From contig NZ_JAUOQE010000014.1 in NCBI RefSeq assembly GCF_030547545.1, positions 37,096 through 101,095 on the forward strand: DNA of 64,000 nucleotides, in the 5' to 3' direction. How positions within the stretch are numbered: position 1 is the first letter of the stretch; each line of letters opens with the position of its first letter. This stretch comes from Amphritea sp. 1_MG-2023 (GTDB lineage: Bacteria; Pseudomonadota; Gammaproteobacteria; Pseudomonadales; Balneatricaceae). The notes under the pieces are model-generated. The model worked only from the letters and a program-made list of their open reading frames with translations, searched no databases and had not been told where the DNA came from. Positions 58,418-64,000 of this stretch are shown one piece after another. The position numbers and the translations under genes are program-made.

Positions 58418-58894
58418 TAGAGCACTCCACGCAATTAAAATTTGGCTATGAATTATATATAAACTAAATGTATATCAAAGCTAATTTTAAGATCTTTTTG
58501 AACTAAACAAATAAGCTGTTTTTTGGCGGAGCAGTCGTTGGGTATTTTTAAAAGAGATAGATTTTGAAGCCCATTTATAAATGACCTGTCGGTCATGCTC
58601 TAGAGGAGGATAGCGGTTTAGATGCCAGCAAGATCGCATTGTAAGCGTATTTTTATGTGTTGATTAGACTTGTATATCGTGCAAAAGCGATATATATTTC
58701 GCTATATCGGGTTTTAGCGATATAGTGTGTATTTATTGATGCATGCCCGTGGCGCTTAATCTCGATAGTGCAGGGTGATGAACGTGTCATGTCGAAGCGA
58801 AAACGCGAGAAAGCGTGTATGAATCGCTCAGTTGATTTCATCTGATGCAGGCAAATTGTAAAAATCACAGGCCGACAATAGTAAGAGGAAGACG
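58418..58894. other. 477-bp divergent control region
   Basis: No supported gene was found. It holds the AT-rich start region of the ABC operon (58440-58490) and two dyads upstream of the ArsR gene. Confidence 0.55.
58673..58725. promoter_or_regulatory. paired operators of the ArsR regulator
   Basis: TATATCG-N8-CGATATA at 58673-58694 and CTATATCG-N8-CGATATAG at 58702-58725 have identical architecture, with centres 30 bases apart. They lie about 170 bases before the ArsR start, and also upstream of the divergent ABC operon, so the regulator could act on both. Confidence 0.7.
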
Positions 58895-59200
58895 ATGAGC
58901 GCCGCTGAACTCGATGAGATGATCAAAGCGCTGTCACATCCGGTGCGCAGAGAGATTTTACACTGGCTAAAACAACCTGAACTGTTGTTTGCCGATCAGG
59001 AGCACCCACTGAGTTTTGGCGTGTGCGCTGGCATGATTGCTCGACAAGCTGGGTTATCTCAGTCAACCGTGTCGGCTCATCTAACAACGTTACAGCGGGC
59101 GGGATTTCTCAGCAGTAAAAAACTCGGACAGTGGAATTTCTTTATGCGCAATGAGACGGTGATTCAGCAGTTTATTGCGCGTCTAAATGAACAGCTTTAA
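58895..59200 (+). CDS. ArsR-family winged-helix regulator
   Basis: A 101-residue protein with IKALSHPVRREILHWL and the recognition helix LSQSTVSAHLTTLQRAGFL. No metal site (for example CxC in the recognition helix) is evident; a single Cys lies in GVCAGM. The Old Yellow Enzyme gene follows after 23 bases, so this is probably its repressor. Confidence 0.88.
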   Translation: MSAAELDEMIKALSHPVRREILHWLKQPELLFADQEHPLSFGVCAGMIARQAGLSQSTVSAHLTTLQRAGFLSSKKLGQWNFFMRNETVIQQFIARLNEQL

Positions 59201-59223
59201 AAGCGTGTCGATAGGAGACATTA

Positions 59224-60276
59224 ATGCCTACTCTGTTTGATCCGATCACCTTGGGTGATCTGACCCTTAAAAATCGTATTGTGATGTCGCCGTTAACCCG
59301 TTGTCGTGCCGATGCTGGCCGAGTGCCGAACGCATTGATGGCTGAGTATTATGGACAGCGTAGTAGTGCCGGCTTGATTTTGTCGGAAGCAACGTCGGTC
59401 ACGCCGATGGGCGTGGGTTATCCCGATACACCGGGTATTTGGTCCGATGAGCAAGTACGGGGATGGAAACTGACCACCGATGCCGTCCATCAAGCGGGTG
59501 GGCGTATCTTCCTACAGTTGTGGCATGTAGGGCGTATCTCTGATCCGCTGTATCTCGAGGGTGCGTTGCCGCTTGCCCCGAGTGCGGTTAAACCCGCAGG
59601 TCATGTCAGCCTCGTGCGACCGGTGAAAGACTATGTTGAGCCTCGAGCGATGACATTAGCTGAGATTGAAGCGGTTATCGAGGATTATCGTCAGGGCGCG
59701 ATTAATGCCAAAGCCGCTGGTTTTGATGGCGTGCATATTCACGGGGCCAATGGCTATCTGTTGGATCAGTTTCTGCAAGATAAAACTAATCGGCGGGATG
59801 ATGAATATGGTGGTTCATTAGAAAATCGTGCCCGTTTAATGTTGCAAGTTACCGATGCCTGTATCGAGGTTTGGGGTAAGGATCGGGTTGCCATGCACTT
59901 AGCACCGCGAACGGATGCCCATGATATGGGGGATTCAAATCCGCAAGCGACCTTTAGTTATGTGGCTACTGAGTTGGGTAAGCGGGGCATCGCCTTTATT
60001 TCAACACGAGAGCATGCGGCGGATGACAGTTTGACGCCGTTGTTGAAAGAACGCTTTGCTGGCCCCGTGATTGCCAATGAGAAATTTACTAAAGCGCTGG
60101 CTAATCAATGGTTAGCCGAGGGTAAAGCCGATGCGATTGCCTTTGGTGTGCCTTTTATTGCCAATCCGGACCTGCCCCAGCGGTTGAAGCTCGAGGCGGA
60201 ACTCAACCCTCCTCGTGCAAACCTATTCTATGCTCAGGGTGCCGAAGGCTATACGGATTATCCCACGCTGCCATAG
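59224..60276 (+). CDS. Old Yellow Enzyme-family ene-reductase (NemA type)
   Basis: A 350-residue FMN TIM-barrel with the blocks MSPLTRCRA, QLWHVGRISDP and the substrate-activating His/Asn in GVHIHGANGYLLDQFL. It reduces activated alkenes, and many family members also reduce quinones or nitro compounds and methylglyoxal, with NADPH. It follows the ArsR gene and is presumably induced by reactive electrophiles. Confidence 0.93.
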   Translation: MPTLFDPITLGDLTLKNRIVMSPLTRCRADAGRVPNALMAEYYGQRSSAGLILSEATSVTPMGVGYPDTPGIWSDEQVRGWKLTTDAVHQAGGRIFLQLWHVGRISDPLYLEGALPLAPSAVKPAGHVSLVRPVKDYVEPRAMTLAEIEAVIEDYRQGAINAKAAGFDGVHIHGANGYLLDQFLQDKTNRRDDEYGGSLENRARLMLQVTDACIEVWGKDRVAMHLAPRTDAHDMGDSNPQATFSYVATELGKRGIAFISTREHAADDSLTPLLKERFAGPVIANEKFTKALANQWLAEGKADAIAFGVPFIANPDLPQRLKLEAELNPPRANLFYAQGAEGYTDYPTLP

Positions 60277-60287
60277 GGCGTTACAGT

Positions 60288-60325
60288 ACTCAATCATGGT
60301 CTGATCACTTAGGCCATGATTGAGT
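60288..60325 (+). terminator. hairpin after the OYE gene
   Basis: ACTCAATCATGG (60288-60299) and CCATGATTGAGT (60314-60325) form a perfect 12-bp stem 12 bases after the stop. No T tract follows. It resembles the AEC-gene hairpin at 40751 in style (CATGATYAATC). Confidence 0.55.
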
Positions 60326-60391
60326 GCGATTTGATCACAGGTTTAACGTCCAAGATTGTGGCAATAGGCGCTTCTTCATAGGCTTTCTCTC

Positions 60392-60440
60392 GAGACCTTC
60401 TTCAGAGACCTTCTTCAGAGACCTTCTTCAGAGATCTTCT
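60392..60440. repeat. 13-bp tandem repeat, 3.8 copies
   Basis: GAGACCTTCTTCA occurs three times in a row (60392-60430), followed by GAGATCTTCT. Non-coding. Confidence 0.9.
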
Positions 60441-60902
60441 CGAGAGGTGAGCTGTTTATTTTTCTGATCTCTTTTATTCCGCCCTAGATTGATAAGCTTA
60501 GCTTCCTAAGTATTAACATCTTCGTCAAGCTATCAAATATGTGCCCTCTTCAGGAGTAAACAATACCCTCAATGACTGAAAGGCATGGTTTCATATATCG
60601 CGGTTCCACTTTTGTCATCGATTTTCAGAGCCATCATTAATCGTACTCAGGGTAGTCGGTTGGAATATGGGCGTGGCATTTTCAACGTTATATCTGCAGA
60701 AGACATTTTAATATGAATATTTTCACCTAATCACATTAAAACCTAACCGATGGCGATACAATCGCTGTTCTGCGGGTAAGCTATTGAGACGAGTAAGCGG
60801 TTTAGCATGTATGTTAAGCGCGATATTGGGGTTGGGCGCGATGTTCTGTGTCGAACCTCGAACTTGCCGTTCAAAATTCAACAGAGGTGTATAGGCAATA
60901 AC

Positions 60903-61544
60903 ATGTTAATGACGTTCGAATGGCTTCAATTGTTGGGGACTACGCCGCTGGAAATAACCGCCACCGTTAGTGCGATTCTTGGCGTGGTGCTGATTGCGAG
61001 GCAAAACATGCTGGGCTGGCCGTTGGGTATCCTTTGGGCATCGATTTCGGCCTGGCTGGCGATCACTGAATGGCAGTTGGTGTCCGATGGTATTCTCTAT
61101 CTCGCTTATATACCGATTCAACTATATTGCTGGCGGGCTTGGATCATCGGTAACAGCGTTTCGTCGGTCGCTTTTATTCCCACATGGTTAAGCCGTCAGC
61201 GTCAGTTAGCGTTGCTGGCGGCAGTCGTGCTCTGTATTGTGGCATGGGGACAGGGGATTGCTGCTTTGGCGACACAGGTCAGTTGGATTCCGCAGCCCTC
61301 GTTACTCTGGCTGGATGCAATTACCACGGTGTTAAGTTTTTTCGCTCAATTCTTACAGGCGCGTAAACGGATGGAAAACTGGGTTTTCTGGAGCATCGTG
61401 AATGTGCTGGGTATCTATATTTATTGGCTCAAAGATGCCCCGATCTATTCTGTGCAATATGCTATTTTTCTGCTGTTGGGATTGTATGGCTGGTTGCAAT
61501 GGCATCGATCTCTTAAGCAGGCTGCTAGGGTAGTGAATCATTGA
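60903..61544 (+). CDS. pnuC: nicotinamide riboside transporter
   Basis: A 213-residue PnuC protein with seven predicted helices and family blocks PLGILWASISAWLAI, YIPIQLYCWRAW and WFWSIVN-like WVFWSIVNVLGIYIYW. It imports ribosylnicotinamide by facilitated diffusion, trapped by phosphorylation. ATG 60903 (MLMTFEWL) is chosen as it starts just before the first helix. It overlaps the kinase gene by one base. Confidence 0.9.
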   Translation: MLMTFEWLQLLGTTPLEITATVSAILGVVLIARQNMLGWPLGILWASISAWLAITEWQLVSDGILYLAYIPIQLYCWRAWIIGNSVSSVAFIPTWLSRQRQLALLAAVVLCIVAWGQGIAALATQVSWIPQPSLLWLDAITTVLSFFAQFLQARKRMENWVFWSIVNVLGIYIYWLKDAPIYSVQYAIFLLLGLYGWLQWHRSLKQAARVVNH

Positions 61545-62059
61545 TGAAGCGTATTGTGTTGACGGGCGCCGAGTCTTCGGGCAAAAGTACCTTAACGGAA
61601 CAGCTAAGTCAGTGGCTCGATCTGCCTTTTGCTTCGGAGTATGCACGGGTTTATTTGACACAGCACGGCCCCGATTATGATCTTGAAGAGTTAATCCGTT
61701 TGAGTGTGCTGCATCAACACTATCAGCAGTTGCAGGTGCCGCCGACGCTGCCGTTGGGGATTTTTGATACTGATCTGATCAATTATAAAATTTGGACTGA
61801 AGTGGTGTTTGGTCAATGCCCCAAGCTGATTGCAGATGCGTTGGCAGAGGAAACATCTCATGTTTACCTGCTGTGCAAACCTGATATTCCTTGGGCGGCA
61901 GATCCTTTACGTGAACATCCGCGAGCGGATGATCGGCACAGGCTGTTTCAGCGCCATTTAACTGAGATTCAGCGCTTAAATCGCCCTTATGAGATAATTG
62001 ATGGGATAGGGCATCAACGCTTAATCAATGCGAAGGCTGCGCTTAAGCGTCTGCTTTAG
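61544..62059 (+). CDS. NadR-type ribosylnicotinamide kinase
   Basis: A 171-residue P-loop protein with Walker A GAESSGKST and the FASEYAR and PWAADPLREHP blocks of the C-terminal kinase domain of NadR. It phosphorylates nicotinamide riboside to NMN and so drives PnuC uptake. It lacks the NMN adenylyltransferase and helix-turn-helix parts of E. coli NadR. The TGA of pnuC and the ATG share one base. Confidence 0.9.
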   Translation: MKRIVLTGAESSGKSTLTEQLSQWLDLPFASEYARVYLTQHGPDYDLEELIRLSVLHQHYQQLQVPPTLPLGIFDTDLINYKIWTEVVFGQCPKLIADALAEETSHVYLLCKPDIPWAADPLREHPRADDRHRLFQRHLTEIQRLNRPYEIIDGIGHQRLINAKAALKRLL

Positions 62060-62192
62060 GCATGATTCCCGATGTGAGTCATGTTCCCCCTATGTTTAGG
62101 CGCGTTGTTGTACTCTTTTTGTTATGAATCAGTTAGGATTTATCACGTGCTATAAAAGCAGGTAGTATCTACCGAGTTATAGAAGATAATTA

Positions 62193-63905
62193 ATGACCTA
62201 TACTAGTCCCAGTCCATTGATTCTTAAGCTATTTTTTGTGTGTATTTACTTATTTTCTGGGGCCTGTTCTGCCATGGTGCCAGTGCAGGTCATAGCGGAG
62301 AATAGGGTCAAGCTTGAACAGTTTCAGATGGGATATTTTGTCGATAAAAGCGAACAAATGCCGTTTGAAGAGGTTCGTCAGCAAGCGTTTCAAGTGTCAT
62401 CTAATGGGGTGTCATTAGGCACTGCCTCCAAAACAACTTGGGTGAAAATCGAACTTGAAAATGCGAAGTCGACACCTATCAAGCTCTATCTGCATCATCC
62501 ATATGCCTATCACAATAGTAAAATCGAACTCTATGAAGTCGTTGATGGCGAGTTAACCCGTGCGCGGCTGCTTGATATGGATGATAAAACGACACAGCAA
62601 TGGATGTATCGTGGTAGCGCGGTGTTTGATTTCACTTTAGCCGCACAGCAACATAAAACCCTCTTTGTGAAAAGTCTGGCTTTTTCGCATCAGTGGTTTG
62701 TGCTGAATTTATATGATGAAGATCATTCCAAAAGAGAGTTATTAGGCCAATATACCGATATCGCCTTACTGGTGGGGATGATCTTAGCGCTAATTGTTTA
62801 TAACCTACTGCTATTTTTATCATCGCGCCTAAGAGAGCATTTTTTTTATGCCTGTTATCTTATTTCGGGTGGTTTTTGGATCGCACTCTCTTACGGTTTA
62901 TTGGCGGATCTCTTTAATGTGTATGGCAGTGTGACGCTCAAGTGGCATTTATCGTTAGTCAGTATGCCGATCTTTATCCTGCTATTTATGGTTAATATAT
63001 TTGAAACCAAGCGAAAATACCCCATTGAGCACGGTGCGCTACTGTCTATTCTTACCTTGCTGATTTTTGAGTTTGTCTATGGCTTATTTGATATCGTTAC
63101 GGCACTGAAGTATTCCAGCACGTTAGCCGCCATTATGATGGTGGTTAGTCTCAGCGTGACCTGTTCGATGCTAGTGCGTAAACATCCAATCGCCCGGTTC
63201 TTTTTATTCGGCCATGGATTATTTATTTTCTTTAGCACTTTGGCGGTGTTTTTTTATAAGGGTAAAGCGGAGTTCAATTATATCAATAGTCACGGCGTGG
63301 GTATTGGTATTGTTCTTGAAGCTCTTGTGCTCTCGCTGATTATGGCTTATCGGATTCGCACCTTGGAAAAATTGAAAGCGACCCAGGCCGATCTGCAATT
63401 ATTAGCCTCCACCGACCCACTGACGCAGCTGTTTAATCGTCGCCATTTCAGTCTGGCGGCAAATCTCTTGTTGGAACAAGCCAAACAAACCGGGCAGCCG
63501 GTCTCGATTGCCATGATCGATATCGATCACTTTAAACAGATCAATGATACTTATGGCCATGCATTGGGTGATAAATCAATCAAGCGGGTCGCCGATGTGA
63601 TTAGAGGGCAGTGCCGTCACGAAGATATATTGGCCCGTTATGGTGGTGAAGAGTTTGTTATTCTCATGCCGGATACGGTGCTGCATGAGGGTTATGTAGT
63701 GGCTGAGCGAATTCGACAAGCATTAGAAAAGATGACGATTCAGGTCGATCGCGATCAATCTGTTAGTTGCACCATCAGTGTTGGTCTTGCCGAAGTGGAT
63801 GCGGACGCACCTGATTTACAAAATACGATCGATCACGCTGATCAAGCGCTTTATAGCGCGAAAAATAACGGTAGGAATCAGTCTCAGTTATATAGCCTAG
63901 CTTAG
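62193..63905 (+). CDS. 7TM-DISM diguanylate cyclase
   Basis: A 570-residue protein with a signal-like N-terminus, a periplasmic DISMED2 domain (about residues 30-165), seven membrane helices (about 175-380) and a C-terminal GGDEF domain. The motif is RYGGEEFVILMPD with an intact RxxD inhibitory site (RHED). It is predicted to make c-di-GMP in response to a periplasmic carbohydrate-like or other signal. Its stop codon is created at the junction with the element starting at 63905. Confidence 0.92.
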   Translation: MTYTSPSPLILKLFFVCIYLFSGACSAMVPVQVIAENRVKLEQFQMGYFVDKSEQMPFEEVRQQAFQVSSNGVSLGTASKTTWVKIELENAKSTPIKLYLHHPYAYHNSKIELYEVVDGELTRARLLDMDDKTTQQWMYRGSAVFDFTLAAQQHKTLFVKSLAFSHQWFVLNLYDEDHSKRELLGQYTDIALLVGMILALIVYNLLLFLSSRLREHFFYACYLISGGFWIALSYGLLADLFNVYGSVTLKWHLSLVSMPIFILLFMVNIFETKRKYPIEHGALLSILTLLIFEFVYGLFDIVTALKYSSTLAAIMMVVSLSVTCSMLVRKHPIARFFLFGHGLFIFFSTLAVFFYKGKAEFNYINSHGVGIGIVLEALVLSLIMAYRIRTLEKLKATQADLQLLASTDPLTQLFNRRHFSLAANLLLEQAKQTGQPVSIAMIDIDHFKQINDTYGHALGDKSIKRVADVIRGQCRHEDILARYGGEEFVILMPDTVLHEGYVVAERIRQALEKMTIQVDRDQSVSCTISVGLAEVDADAPDLQNTIDHADQALYSAKNNGRNQSQLYSLA

Positions 63906-64000
63906 GGAAGGTGCGAATAAGTGCGTTATGTTCTCTGCGGACATTAGAATGGCCAGATACGCGAAAGCCAGTGCAGCGAAATGTCTGGACCTTTTCAAGC
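63905..64000. mobile_element. left end of a transposable element (truncated by window)
   Basis: GGGAAGGTGCGAATAAGT at 63905 repeats the end of the MITE at 4245-4407, and the following GCGTTATGTTCTC also matches. After that the sequences diverge. CTTA precedes it. Only 96 bases are visible, so the transposase, if any, is outside the window. Confidence 0.75.

Larger units (their letters stand above)
60277..60902. other. 626-bp intergenic region before pnuC
   Basis: No supported gene was found. It contains the OYE hairpin and the 13-bp tandem repeat described below. The frame upstream of pnuC is open from 60807, but without a ribosome binding site. I saw no clear riboswitch. Confidence 0.5.

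Noticed and set aside
58653..58868. 71-codon minus-strand ORF
   Set aside because: It covers the twin operators and has no ribosome binding site or recognisable motif.
60700..60902. Riboswitch upstream of pnuC
   Set aside because: I could not find a conserved NAD or preQ1-type core or a convincing expression-platform hairpin.

Overview
The window looks like chromosome from a marine or moderately halophilic gammaproteobacterium of the Oceanospirillales/Alteromonadales type. This is inferred from a complete ectoine/5-hydroxyectoine operon, a taurine uptake and degradation cluster, several c-di-GMP enzymes and generally gamma-type housekeeping proteins (UvrB, Dcd, Mrp, RhlE). No 16S or other decisive marker is present, so genus is not called.

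Layout. 1-4.2 kb: an LplT/PlsC/Aas-type fusion cut by the left edge, then a LysR regulator whose stop codon is interrupted by a 163-bp MITE. 4.6-10 kb: a membrane diguanylate cyclase, Mrp/ApbC, dCTP deaminase and two uncharacterised proteins, one with an exact internal duplication. 10-15.7 kb: ectR facing ectABCD-ask_ect. 15.8-21.2 kb: MgtE, a PAS-GGDEF-EAL protein and an orphan periplasmic binding protein. 21.3-27.4 kb: a TetR-adaptor-RND-TolC efflux operon. 27.5-32.4 kb: an aminotransferase, uvrB and alanine dehydrogenase, separated by REP-like repeats.

33.1-36.2 kb is the most unusual part. A tRNA-Val(GAC) gene is followed by an array of about 138-bp modules, each ending in a sequence resembling the tRNA 3' end. 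One near-perfect copy of that end (19/20) lies 2.7 kb downstream, and a hipBA toxin-antitoxin pair and a decayed IS3 orfA lie between. It looks like a tRNA-anchored mobile array with no recombinase of its own. The 36.2-37 kb stretch is non-coding and rich in REP-like repeats. It is followed by a Tat-signal sulfide:quinone reductase, an alpha/beta hydrolase, an AEC transporter and a cytochrome c'/b561 pair.

42.2-51.6 kb: a truncated LysR remnant, a TTC38-type TPR protein, then tpa-isfD-isfE-tauR facing tauABC. Together these predict taurine import, transamination to sulfoacetaldehyde, reduction to isethionate and export. This is a taurine-nitrogen scavenging route, and the alanine dehydrogenase at 31.3 kb could recycle the alanine formed. 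51.8-55.3 kb: rhlE-glsA-RNA methyltransferase and an orphan ParA-like ATPase. 55.6-58.4 kb: a second sulfonate/nitrate-type ABC transporter with a DsrE-like protein. 58.7-60.3 kb: an ArsR regulator with two well-formed operator candidates and an Old Yellow Enzyme. 60.9-62.1 kb: PnuC plus a NadR-type ribosylnicotinamide kinase. 62.2-63.9 kb: a 7TM-DISM diguanylate cyclase whose stop codon is again the insertion point of an element with the same terminal repeat as the MITE; that element runs off the right edge.
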